From: Bufo bufo | Taxonomy: Eukaryota; Chordata; Amphibia; Anura; Bufonidae | Direction of reading: 5' to 3' | DNA length: 64,000 nt | Assembly (NCBI RefSeq): GCF_905171765.1 | Contig: NC_053398.1 | Location: 46,964,323-47,028,322 of the forward strand | Shown: piece by piece, positions 53,400 through 63,994 of the stretch | How positions within the stretch are numbered: position 1 is the stretch's first letter | Layout: each line of letters starts with the position of its first letter | Program-made: the position numbers and the translations under genes | The notes under the pieces: generated by a model | Seen by the model: only the letters and a program-made list of their open reading frames with translations | Told to the model about the DNA's origin: nothing | Database searches by the model: none

Positions 53400-54045
53400 T
53401 CACTGGACAAAAGCACTGGGACATCTACACATTACACATCTTCACATCCCATTCTAAACCCATAGGTATTAATATGGAGTGGGTCACCCCTTTTGATGCT
53501 AAAACAGATTCCACTCTTCTGGGAAGGCTTTCCATGAGATTTTGGAGGGTGTCTGTGGGAATTTTTACCCATTCATCCAAAAAAGCATTTGTGAGGTCAG
53601 ACACTGATGTTGGACAAGAGGGCCCGACTCACAGATTCCATTCTAGTTCATCCCAATGGTGCTTGATGGGCTTGATGTCAGGGCTTTGTGCAGGAAGGTC
53701 AAGTTCTACCACACCAAACTTACCCAACCATGTCTTTATGGAACTTACCTTGTGCACTGGGGCACAGTCATGCTGGAACAAAATAGGGCCTTCCCCAAAA
53801 TTTTCCCACAAAGTTAGAAGCATGTAACTGTCCAAAATGCCTTGGAATGCTGAAGCATTAAGATTTCCCTTCACTGAAACTAAGGAGCCTAGACTAACCC
53901 CTGAAAAACAACCCCTTAACATTATCTATCCTCCACCCAACTACAGCTGGCCCAATGCAGTCAGGCAGGTAATATTCTCCTGGCAATCGCCAAACGCAGA
54001 CATGTCCATCAGACTGTCAGATAGAGAAGGGTGGCAGTCGCAATC
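53400..54045 (-). pseudogene. Tc1-like transposase relic, C-terminal half
   Basis: Minus-strand reading includes GCFSGVSLGSLVSVKGNLNA, then FQHDCAPVHKVSSIKTWLG with the second catalytic Asp, and SPDIKPIKHHWDELEW. In the last motif the catalytic Glu is replaced by Lys (PIK for PIE). Upstream the frame has several stops. Dead. Confidence 0.88.
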
Positions 54046-54267
54046 TGCGACTTCGCCCCACTCACGTCAGGTCTAAATAAGTGGCCGTGTAGAAAATGTT
54101 CTAAATGTAAGACAGCTCAGAAGCTGTCTTACAGTTAGAGCTGGCGCTGGATGCGCCAAAGTAATGGAGAAGCCAGCACCTCTTCATAACTACAGCGGAT
54201 CCATCGTCGGCTTAGGGCTTTATTAAGACCAGCGTCTAAAACGCCGGTGTTAATAAATGTGCCCCTA
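54046..54267. other. Unclassified small insertion in the Tc1 relic
   Basis: Contains two inverted pairs: gacagctcagaagctgtc near 54111, and ttattaagaccagcgtctaa facing gccggtgttaataaa near 54218-54258. This suggests a MITE fragment. Borders are uncertain. Confidence 0.4.
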
Positions 54268-54382
54268 TGTGCCTCAGCACTTGTTGACCCCGCTCTGTAA
54301 CTTTACGTGGTCTCCAATTCATGGCTAAGTTGCTGTGGTTCCTAAACACTTCCACTTTGCAATAATACCACTCACATTTGAT

Positions 54383-56450
54383 CAGGGGTGTTTCTAGGGT
54401 CTCAGAAGATCCGGGCCCGAGCACCAATGAATATGGCCCAGTTCTCTAAGTCGCCCTCCCCCTGCACACCGCATTTTGCTGTATTTGCTATAAAGCAGCA
54501 CATACCTCTCACTTCCAGAGCCTCCAGGTGACGTCTCCTCCGATGTAGATCTTATCTGTCATCATCTTCTCCATTTGGTCTGTACAATTTCTTTCAACCG
54601 CCTCGTCTCTGCAGCGTGTGATACACAGACATCTTAGCTTCCTCACATTTCTATCTTCATCTCACAACCTGGAGTCCCCACAGTGTTATCCTGCTGCTCG
54701 CTGTGCCCCCCAATACACCCAAATACTATCCTGAAGAAAAATGTGTGCCCCCATAGTAATAGTGCTCCTCATAGTCCCACCAATAGTAATTCCCTTCTAG
54801 AAAGCCCTCATTAGTAATACTGCCCCCTACAGTGCCCCCAACCGTTATAACGCTCCCAAAGAATGCCCCCATTAGTAATAATTCCCCCTACAGTCCACCA
54901 ACTGTGATAACGCTCCCCAAGAGTGCCCCCATTAGTAGAAGAATCCTCCAGTATTAATAATACCCTCACAGAGCCCCCAGTAGAAATAAGGCCCCCCTAT
55001 TGTTCCCCCAGTGGTAATAAAGCTATCTACAGACCCCTCAGTAGTAATAAGCCCCCCATAGTGCTCTTAGTAGAAATAAGGCGGAGCTATAAGTCCCTCC
55101 TATAGAGCCCCCAGTAGTAATAAGAACGCCTATAATGCCACTGGATTTATAATACCCCTACAGAGCCCCCAGTATTTATACTGCCATCTACTGTTAAAAT
55201 GCTCACCCTGATGTGCCCCCAGTATTTATAATGCCCCCTGCAGTACCCCCTGTAGCTATATTCATCCATCCTCCATAGAGTCCCATGTAAATAACAGCAC
55301 ACCATCTCTCCAGCTCCCTCTCTATCTACAGCCCCCTCCAAAATACAGTCCCAGGTAAATAACATCAACTCCTCCGCAGCCGCCTTCAACATAGAGTCCC
55401 AAGTAAATAATATCACCCCCCTCCCCATCCGCCTCCAACATGCAATTCCATGTAAACATCACACCCTCAACATTCATTCCCATGTAAATAACATCATTCC
55501 CCCTACCAGCCACCTTCAACATACAGTCCCATGTAAATAACATCGCCACTCAACATTCAGTCCCATGTAAATGATATCACGCCCTCCTCAGACCCCTGTA
55601 ACATGCAGTCCCATGTAAATAACATCACTGACTCCCCCAGCCCCCTCCGACATACAGTCCCATGCAAATAACATCACTCCCTCCCACTGCCGCCTCCAAC
55701 ATACAGTCCCATGTAAATAACATAATCCCCTCCCATAGCCGCCTTCAACATACAGTCCCATGTAAATATCACCCCCTCCCCAGCCACCTCCAACATATAG
55801 TCCCGTGTAAATAATATCACTCCCTCCCCCAGCCCTCTCCAACATACAGTCCCATGTAAATAACATCACTCCCTCCCCCAGCCCTCTCCAACATACAATC
55901 CCATGTAAATAACATCAATCCCTCCAATAGCCACCAACAACATACAGTCTATATAAATAACATCACCCCCTCCCCAGCCACCTCCAACAAACGGTCCCAT
56001 GTAAATACCATCACTCCCTCCCCCAGCCCCCTCCAACATACAGTCCCATGTAAATAACATCACTCCCTCCTACAGCCACCATCAACATACAGTCCCATTT
56101 AAATAACATCACCACCTCCCCAGCCACCTCCAACATTCAGTCCCATGTAAATAACATCCCTCCCTTCAGCCCTAGCATACAGTCCCAGTTAAATAGCCAC
56201 AACTCCCAGCATTTCTGTGCCCCCCATACCCTCCCCCCCTCCCCACACACACTTACCTCTCCTCATGTAGCAGACATCACCACATCTCCTCTCCTGCACT
56301 GGTCACATGATAGGTACTTGAGATCTTCCAGTGCATTAGATTCAAATGACGGCAATACAGTTGTATCTAGCAGGAAGGCAGGACATTCGGGGTCTGGGAC
56401 AAAATATCAGGGGCCCAGTCCCCGAATGTATTAACCTAGCAACGCCCCTG
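54383..56450. mobile_element. Non-autonomous hAT element nested in the Tc1 relic
   Basis: Ends are caggggtgtttctagg and, complemented, caggggcgttgctagg. A perfect 8-bp duplication, catttgat, sits at 54375-54382 and 56451-56458. 2,068 bp without a transposase. The interior is a long minisatellite (55270-56175) and a looser repeat of agtaataatgcccc-type phrases (54740-55260). Confidence 0.92.
55270..56175. repeat. Minisatellite of about 50-57-bp units in the hAT derivative
   Basis: Units centre on agtcccatgtaaataacatc, followed by a C-rich part (cccccagccccctccaacat). There are at least 15 imperfect copies. The reverse strand yields Met/Gly/Trp-rich frames that are artefacts. Confidence 0.9.
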
Positions 56451-56520
56451 CATTTGATTGTGGAATACATAGGAAGAAAGACATTTTACGGCCTGACTCG
56501 TTGCAGTGGTGGCATCCTAT

Positions 56521-57018
56521 TGTCACGGCGGACGTGCACAGTTAACAGATAACACACCAACCAGGCTCTGGACGAGAGACAGGGAAAGGGTCACCTCTTA
56601 ATTTATCCCTGACCTCTTTCCCTACAATGCTCAGCCCACAGACAAATCTTGATGGTAGATTTGCTGTGTCCACCAGCCTATACTAACAGAACCCTGAACT
56701 CCCTGAGATGGTGAAGTGGGGAGAAAGGAGCTGCCAGCTCGCACAGAACCTGGACGGGTAAGATGACATAAACAACCAAACAAGAAAAGACACTTATCTG
56801 CTGAGAGCAGGAACAAACAGCCAACCTTCCTTCCTAGCTTCCAAGACCACAATGATGAGTATAATCAGCTCAGAGCACTTTAGCTGGAGACTATTTAAAC
56901 TAATGACTCCACCCAGTGCACCTGATGCGGGGCGGATCCAGCACAGCATCAAAACAAATACTAGACTCGTGCTGCAATCCTGGCTGACCTCCGCACATCG
57001 TCAGAGTGGGGCATGACA
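56521..57018 (-). repeat. 3' LTR of the gypsy element
   Basis: 498 bp, tgtcacggcg to ggggcatgaca as written on the plus strand. On the element's own strand it starts TGTCATGCCCC. The polypurine tract lies immediately to the right on the plus-strand map. Confidence 0.93.
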
Positions 57019-57078
57019 GTACCCCCCCTTCTACGGGTGACCTCCGGACACCCTGGACCAACCTTATCCGGATGGGAC

Positions 57079-57606
57079 CTATGAAAGGCCCTCACCAGAC
57101 GGCTGGCGTTGACATCTGACGCCGGAACCCACATCCTCTCCGCAGGACCGTACCCCCTCCAGTGAACCAGATACTGGAGGGAACCCCGCAGAACTCTTAA
57201 GGTCGAGAATCCTGGAGATCTCGAACTCCAAGTTTCCCTCGACCAGAACAGGAGGAGGAGGCAATGGCGATGGTACCACCGGTTTAACATATTTTTTTAG
57301 TAAAGACTTGTGGAAGACATCGTGGATCCTCCAAGTCTGCGGCAGATCAAGTCGAAATGCCACAGGATTGATCACAGCAGAAATCTTATATGGACCAACA
57401 AATCTTGGACCCAGTTTCCAAGATGGCATTCTCAACTTGATATTCCTAGTGGACAACCACACCAAATCACCCACACACAGGTCCGGACCAGTCACACGTC
57501 TCCTGTCAGCCATTCGTTTATACCTCTCACCCATCCTCTCCAAATTCCCTTGAATCCCCCGCCAGATAGAGGATAAGGCAGAAGAGAATCTCTCCTCCTC
57601 TGGCAT
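57079..57606 (-). pseudogene. gypsy integrase C-terminus and chromodomain, frameshifted
   Basis: The first frame holds the GPY/F-type module (DLVWLSTRNIKLR, LGPRFVGPYKISAVINPVAF) and the start of a chromodomain ([10 protein letters not shown]). Its remainder ([19 protein letters not shown]) is in another frame at about 57200-56990, so there is one frameshift inside the chromodomain. Chromodomains of these elements read histone marks to choose integration sites. Confidence 0.88.
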
Positions 57607-58973
57607 CCCGGAGGAACCAGGCCCAGAAAAGGTACCAAATTGAGGATGGAAACCGTATGCGCCAAAAAATGGCGACTTACCTGTGGTCCCTGCCTACGGT
57701 TATTCAATGCAAATTCTGCTAAGGGCAAGAATGAGGACCAGTCCTCCTGATTCTCAGCCACAAAGCACCTCAAGTAGGTCTCCAGGTTTTGATTGGTACG
57801 CTCCGTCTGACCATTCGACTGTGGATGAAAAGCCGACGAGAAAGAAAGTTGAATGCCAAGTCGAGAGCAGAACGCCCTCCAAAACCTGGAGACAAACTGC
57901 GTGCCCCTATCAGAGACAATATCCGAAGGAATACAGTGCAATTTAACAATATTATCCACAAAAATCTGCGCAAGAGTCTTAGCATTAGGCAGACTTGTTA
58001 GTGGTATAAAGTGAGCCATTTTACTGAAACGATCGACTACCACCAAAATCACTGTTCTCCCGGAGGAACTCGGTAGGTCCGTAATAAAGTCCATGGACAA
58101 ATGTGTCCAAGGACGAGATGGAATAGACAATGGAAGAAGTGAACCAGGCGGTCGAGTATGAGCAACCTTAGACCAAGCGCAGGTTTCACAAGCTGCCACG
58201 TAATTCTCAATACACTTACGCAAACCTGGCCACCAGAACCTCCGGGACACCAGATCACAGGTGGACTTACCACCAGGATGTCCAGCGAGAACAGTATCGT
58301 GATGTTCCTTAAACACCTTGTATCGTAGGCCCTCAGGAACAAACAACCTCCCTGGGGGACACGAACCAGGAGCCCCCTCCTGAGCTCCCAACACCTCCAT
58401 CTCCAATTCAGGGTACAGAGCGGAGACCACCACTCCATCCGCCAAAATCGGCGCTGGATCTTCTGAATCACCTCCCCCAGGGAAGCTGCGAGACAAGGCA
58501 TCTGCCTTGACGTTCTTGACCCCTGGGCGAAAGGTGACCACGAAATTGAACCTGGTAAAAAACAATGACCATCTGGCCTGTCTAGGGTTCAGACGCTTGG
58601 CAGATTGCAGGTAAGCCAAATTCTTATGGTCTGTATACACAGTAACGGGGTGAGAAGCCCCCTCTAACCAGTGACGCCATTCTTCAAAGGCCAATTTGAT
58701 CGCCAACAACTCCCTATCTCCAACATCATAATTCCTCTCAGCGACCGAGAGCTTCCTGGAGAAGAAGGCACACGGGACCCACTTGACAGGAGAAGGACCC
58801 TGCGAAAGCACCGCCCCAACCCCCACCTCTGATGCATCGACCTCGACCACGAATGGCTGAGATACATCCGGCTGCACCAGAATGGGAGCAGACGCAAAAC
58901 GCTCCTTAATAGCCGAAAAGGCCTGCAATGCCTCATCCGACCAGACAGAGACATCAGCGCCCTTCTTGGTCAT
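57492..58973 (-). pseudogene. gypsy RNase H and integrase core
   Basis: RNase H: VVEVDASEVGVGAVLSQ, RELLAIKLAFEEWRHWL, VYTDHKNLAYL. Integrase: the zinc-binding module (GHPGGKSTCDLV with CETCAWSK), then the DDE core, with Asp in LSMDFITDLP, Asp in IVSDRGTQFVS and Glu in NGQTERTNQNLE. The frame is lost shortly after LAEFALNNR (about 57690), and the frame beyond is out of phase with the GPY/F part. The upstream side joins the RT in the same frame but after a stop codon. Confidence 0.92.
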
Positions 58974-59006
58974 ATCAGTAAGAGGTTTGACTAGCGTGGA
59001 ATAATT

Positions 59007-60119
59007 CTAAATACATTTTCTATAATAATTCGTAAACCCCAAAAATCGCATTAAAGCTTTCTGATTCTCCGGTCGGTCCCACTCCAGAACCGCCCGAACC
59101 TTTTCGGGGTCCATACGAAAACCAGAATCAGAAAGCATGTATCCCAAAAATGGAAGCTCTTGCACCGCAAATAAACATTTCTCCAATTTGGCGTATAACT
59201 TATTCTCCCGCAGGATCGTCAAAACCTGTCTCACATGATCCTGATGGGTCTTCAGATCAGGAGAATAAATTAAAATGTCATCAAGGTAGACTACTACGAA
59301 CCTCCCCACCAAATGATGAAAAATATCATTGACGAATCGCTGAAATACCGCTGGCGCATTCGTCAACCCAAAAGGCATTACCAGGTTCTCAAAATGACCC
59401 TCGTGCGTATTGAAGGCCGTTTTCCACTCATCCCCCTCCTTGATCCTGATCAGATTGTATGCTCCTCTCAAATCCAACTTGGAGAACACCTTGGCTCCAA
59501 CAATCTGATCAAAAAGATCAGAGATCAAAGGCAGGGGATATGGATCCCGGACTGTAATACGATTCAGCTCCCGGAAATCCAAACACGGTCTCAGTGATCC
59601 ATCTTTCTTCTTCACAAAGAACAAACCTACAGCCACTGGAGACTTAGATGGTCTAATATGACCCTTTGCCAAACTCTCGGCGACATACTTTCGCATGACC
59701 TCTCTCTCGGGTTGAGAGAGGTTGTAGAGCCGAGACTTAGGCAACTTAGCCCCCGGAATGAGATTCACAGGACAATCATAGTCACGATGAGGGGGCAATT
59801 CCTGAGCCCCACCCTCCGCAAACACGTCCGAAAAATCTGAGAGATACTGAGGCAAGGCCGTAACGGACACTTCAGAAATAGATGTGACAAGACAATTATC
59901 CGAACAAAACTTGCTCCAACCAATGATTTGTCTCGCCTGCCAGTCTATAGTTGGGTTATGTTTAGACAACCATGGCAACCCCAAAACTATTGGAGCTGGC
60001 AAATCCTTCATGACGAAACAGGAAATAATCTCAGCATGTGAATCACCCACCATGAATATCATGAACAACGTGAGTAAGGCTCCCTTGAGAAAGAGGGGAA
60101 GAATCAATGGCAAAAACAC
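59007..60119 (-). pseudogene. gypsy reverse transcriptase, ends at an in-frame stop
   Basis: RT motifs: SPVAVGLFFVKKKDGSLRPC, SKLDLRGAYNLIRI (first Asp), VMPFGLTNAPAVFQRFVND, the catalytic VVVYLDDILIYS, and LPFLGYMLSDSGF. A TAG at 59009-59007 stops the frame in the connection; the same frame continues directly into RNase H, so a single nonsense change separates the two. The protease part upstream is in a different frame. Confidence 0.92.
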
Positions 60120-60315
60120 GAATCTCGTTCTCTAACGTGCAAATACTTAGTCCCAAACCCTCAAGAAACAGAAAGTCAATTAAATTTACCCCAGCACCAC
60201 AATCAAGAAAAACATCAACAAACACATTTCGAGACTCTAGCGCCACCATAGCTGAAAGGAGAAAACGGGAACTGCAGGGAACTTGCATACCAGTCTGCTC
60301 TACCACACCATTCAT
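60043..60315 (-). pseudogene. gypsy aspartic protease region
   Basis: The frame shows VFLDCGAGVNLID, the position of the retroviral-type aspartic protease D-S/T-G motif; here it reads DCGAG, with Cys in place of Ser/Thr. A frame change near 60070-60119 links it to the RT frame. Assignment rests on the motif and its place between gag and RT. Confidence 0.75.
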
Positions 60316-60316
60316 A

Positions 60317-61231
60317 CTACCAAGTGTGAGGGAAGTTTTTTTTTTCTTTTTCTTTTTTCTTTATCACTCTCCCCTGTGGTTCAACATACGGACAAGAAAA
60401 AACAAAATGACCCCTCTTTCCACAAAAGAAACATAAATTGTGCGCTTTACGAAAGTCTCTATTATCCGAATGGAAAGATATCTGACCCAACTGCATGGGT
60501 TCCTCTCCTAGGCCAGAATAACAAGCAATATCTCCCTGGTGGAACAAAACTACACGCGGGAGGAATCCCCTGCACAGAGGGACCCTTACCCCTCTCTCTG
60601 ATACGTCTATCCAAACGTATCGCCAAAGACATTGCATTTTCCAAAGTATCAGGGTATTCATGAAAAGCCAGAGCATCCTTCAACCTTTCAGATAACCCCT
60701 GACAAAACTGGCTACGTAACGCGGGGTCGTTCCACCCCGACTCAGTAGCCCACCTCCTAAACTCTGTGCAGTAAACCTCAGCAGTATGTTTACCCTGTAG
60801 TAAGTTACGTAATTTTGACTCTGCCATTGAAACTCGATCTGGGTCATCGTAAATCAATCCCAGGGCTTTAAAAAATTCCTCCACCGACCGGAGAGCCAGA
60901 GAACCGGGCGGCAGGGAAAAAGCCCAGGATTGCGCGTCCCCTTTCAGCAAAGACATGACGATACCCACCCTCTGATCCTCATCACCTGATGAAAATGGGC
61001 ACAACGAAAGTACAACTTACATAATTCCTTGAAACGGAAAAAATCATCAGTACCCCCTGCAAATTTCTCCGGAAGAGCGACTTTAGGCTCCCCAACAATT
61101 TGACTTGTACCTGAAGCCAACACCCTCTGACACTGTGTGACCGTACTACGCAGATCCGCAACCTCCAGGGACAAACCCTGCATGCGGTCAACCAGTGCAT
61201 CAATTGACGCCATCACATAAACGCTGAGCAA
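60317..61231 (-). pseudogene. gypsy gag, frameshifted, one CCHC knuckle
   Basis: N-terminal part (MASIDALVDRMQGLSLEVAD, coiled-coil-like) in one frame. The capsid-like part (GDAQSWAFSLPPGSLALRSV, with YCTEFRRWATESGW) is in a second frame. The nucleocapsid knuckle CFFCGKRGHFVFSC (C-X2-C-X4-H-X4-C) sits in a third frame near 60420. At least two frameshifts (about 60990 and 60500) make it non-functional. Confidence 0.88.
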
Positions 61232-61259
61232 TGGCAGTCACAGTCTGGGCGGATTATAA

Positions 61260-61757
61260 TGTCACGGCGGACGTGCACAGTTAACAGATAACACACCAAC
61301 CAGGCTCTGGACGAGAGACAGGGGAAGGGTCACCTCCTAATTTATCCCTGACCTCTTTCCCTACAATGCTCAGCCCACAGACAAATCTTGATGGTAGATT
61401 TGCTGTGTCCACCAGCCTATAATAACAGAACCCTGAACTCCCTGAGATGGTGAAGTGGGGAGAAAGGAGCTGCCAGCTCGCACAGAACCTGGACGGGTAA
61501 GATGACATAAACAACCAAACAAGAAAAGACACTTATCTGCTGAGAGCAGGAACAAACAGCCAACCTTCCTTCCTAGCTTCCAAGACCACAATGATGAGTA
61601 TAATCCGCTCAGAGCACTTTAGCTGGAGACTATTTAAACTAATGACTCCACCCAGTGCACCTGATGCGGGGCGGATCCAGCACAGCATCAAAACAAATAC
61701 TAGACTTGTGCTGCAATCCTGGCTGACCTCCGCACATCGTCAGAGTGGGGCATAACA
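61260..61757 (-). repeat. 5' LTR of the gypsy element
   Basis: 498 bp, ending ggggcataaca on the plus strand. It differs from the other LTR at six sites, including the terminal g/a. A primer-binding site should lie just inside (plus-strand 61235-61259); I did not identify the matching tRNA. Confidence 0.93.
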
Positions 61758-61762
61758 CCTAT

Positions 61763-61830
61763 TTACAATACCACTATCAAATTCAGTGAGATCTTTAGAG
61801 CAAGCCATTTGTTGACAAAAGTCTAAAAAG
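61763..61830 (-). pseudogene. N-terminal fragment of the decayed Tc1 transposase
   Basis: MACSKDLTEFDSGIVN, the typical start of a Tc1-like transposase. It is cut at 61763 by the gypsy insertion; the continuation (GCHHCNESGRKMS) is at 56515-56459 on the other side of the gypsy element. Confidence 0.85.
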
Positions 61831-61965
61831 GCAGACTGTATGGCTAGTGGCTGGATTTTATACAACTGTGACAATGGGACTGAATGAAATACCTGAATTT
61901 AATGATTGAGAGGTGTGTCACAATACTTTCATTCATATTGTGTATATTACACCTATCATTCCTAA

Positions 61966-62459
61966 GGGTACTTTCCCACTAGCCTTATTCTTTTCTGGCA
62001 TTGAGTTCCGTCCTAGGGGCTCTATACCGTAAAAGAACTGATCAGTTTTATCCTAATTCATTCTGAATGGAGAGCAATCCGTTCAATATGCATCAGCATG
62101 TCTTCAGTTCAGTCTTTTTGCCATTTCAGGACGGAGAAAATACCGCAGCATGCTGCAGTTTTCTCTCCGGCCAAAAAGACTGAACACTTGCCGGAATGCC
62201 GGATCCGGCATTAATTTACATTGAAGTGTATTAGTGCCGGACCCGTCGTTAAGTGTTCCGGCAAAACGGATCCGGCATTCTGGTCTGTGCAAAAAATTAT
62301 ACCGGATCCGTTTTTCCGGATGACACCGGAGATACGGATCCGGCATTTCAATGCATTTGTCAGACGGATCAGGATCCATCTGACAAATGCTATCAGTTTG
62401 CATACGTTTTGGGCCGGAACTGCCTGCCGGAATCCTCTGCCGCAAGTGTGAAAGTACCC
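61966..62459. mobile_element. Harbinger-like MITE, TAA target duplication
   Basis: Ends gggtactttcccact and, complemented, gggtactttcacact; TAA at 61963-61965 and 62460-62462. 494 bp, full of ccggatccgg-type words in inverted arrangement, which keeps frames open on both strands. Non-coding. It lies 23 bases outside the Tc1 terminus. Confidence 0.75.
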
Positions 62460-62813
62460 TAACTCCTCTATACAAATACACATTCAGTTCGGTCAAGTGT
62501 GTATGTATTCTCAATAAGTGAGTAGAAAGCTGTGGCCAGACACCTTTGGTGGCGGCTGGGCATTGAAATTCAACACACCCATATAATTATTTTCTCCCCC
62601 AGCAATCAATTTTGGGGGAGAGAGTCGGTAGCTCCACATACTCATTCAATTAAAATCCGGCCCAGTCAAAATCAGGGAGTATGGCCAACAATACGGAAAT
62701 GTGTATGGAGTCTGTAGTTTAGCAGTTCATAAGCTTCATGGCTTGTTCATGGCCCAAGTGACTGTTACTTTACTCTATGTTAATATAATGTAAAAAAATA
62801 TATATATATATAT

Positions 62814-63352
62814 TGTAGGAAGGCGCAGGGGTCCGTCATTGACGGAAGGTACATATCACCTGGCCTCGGTGAGATAAGAACCAGTAATTTTGTGTGTCAG
62901 CGGCAGCTAGTGCTCGCTGACACTGTTGTACTTAGTATGGCTGTAAAGCCAATCTGGGCCGGTTCTTATTGGCAGCAGCCATAGATCAGAGTGGGTGGCT
63001 GTTCCCCACGTCCAGGCCAGGTTTTGGGCTGGGGTTTAAAAACCCAACCAGCAGCTCAGCTGGGTGTGGTGTGATTCTCCAAGTGATACTGAAGCTGTGG
63101 AATCTCTGTGTTTTGGGAGCTGAGGAGACCCGCCACGCTGCCAGGCTGAGAGCCGCATGAGAGCAGCCTGCTGTGGACTGCCAGGTGATTTGTGGAATTT
63201 TGCTGTGTGAATTAACACCAAGACCCTGTAAAGTGTTGTTTTTCCTTCTCTGCTTGTTTTGGTGTTAATAAACGCTGAACTTTTGTTTTTCAACCGTGGT
63301 CTTACCTCTGTATTGCGTCCGCTTACCCTGCCTACCAGAGCAAATCCCTACA
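62814..63352 (+). mobile_element. 539-bp solo LTR
   Basis: Begins tgtaggaaggcgcag and ends gagcaaatccctaca (TG...CA). It is flanked by atat on both sides, which agrees with a 4-bp duplication, but the flank is an AT microsatellite so this is weak. Inside are a TATA-like tttaaaaac (about 63036) and aataaa (about 63267) downstream, spaced as in U3-R of a plus-strand LTR. Different family from the gypsy LTRs. Confidence 0.75.
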
Positions 63353-63356
63353 ATAT

Positions 63357-63994
63357 ATATAATGTATTTTATCATAGTTTAGGAAGCTATTTATTCCCAG
63401 ATCTCAGAATTCACGCATGGTAAAACAGTCACGTTGTAAATGTATAACTGTAAAGTGTACCTATTGTTTTCATTTTTTCCATAAATCAATTGTGCATGCA
63501 AAAATAATAGATTCTGTAATATACCTTATGCTTTTTTCTCCATTTATCTGATACATATCAACTTCCTATACCAGACTATCACATTATCACAGTCTATTCA
63601 CATGTAACTGTTTTGAATTTCTGCACTCACTGCAAAACAGCGCAGCTATCACTTCTTATGTCTTATGAGGGATCAGGTGATTGAACTCGATACTGAGGCT
63701 TGGAGAGAATAGGAAACTCACCGAGGACACTGATTAGAACCCTCTGCTAGTTCATTGAAAATAGGGTAATAATTTTGAGCTCTGTTCACACAGGCATCAT
63801 TTACTTTCTGTGAGTTATTTGGGTATTTTTGATGACAAGAATATCCTGATCTACGGCAATATTCTTGCCATCAAAACTAGCAGAAACCTGACACAACCCA
63901 TTATAAACCTATGGGAGGAGTAAGGATCCAGTTCAAAAATTCAAACTTCAATCTCATTTTTTCTGTATCTTTCTTGCTTTTCATCTCAACTTAC
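63357..63994. other. Intron sequence at the right edge, no feature
   Basis: AT-rich with no repeat or gene visible. It would be the 5' part of the ROCO upstream intron if the donor at 63995/63994 is real. Confidence 0.35.

Larger units (their letters stand above)
56521..61757 (-). mobile_element. Complete Ty3/gypsy chromodomain retrotransposon
   Basis: Two 498-bp LTRs and an internal region with gag, protease, reverse transcriptase, RNase H, integrase and chromodomain, all on the minus strand. The 5-bp target duplication cctat is present at 56516-56520 and 61758-61762, inside the Tc1 relic. The LTRs differ at six positions that I could count (about 1.2%), so the insertion is fairly recent. 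A purine-rich tract (minus strand gaaggggggg, about 57023-57034) sits next to the 3' LTR. The coding region has already acquired stops and frameshifts, so this copy is not autonomous. Order RT-RNase H-integrase plus chromodomain places it among chromoviruses of the type known from fish. Confidence 0.95.
53392..61942 (-). mobile_element. Decayed Tc1-like element carrying nested insertions
   Basis: The left end cactcccatcactggacaaa (after TA at 53390-53391) and right end tcacaatactttcattcata (before TA at 61943-61944) are diverged inverted ends of one element. Tc1 coding pieces in the right order lie at 61830-61763 (start MACSKDLTEFDSGIVN), 56515-56459 (GCHHCNESGRKMS), 54382-54268 (RPRKVTERGQQVL) and 54040-53400. 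Insertions between them are a 2.1-kb hAT derivative, a 5.2-kb gypsy element and a small unclassified piece. Without these the element would be about 1 kb, indicating internal loss too. Confidence 0.88.
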
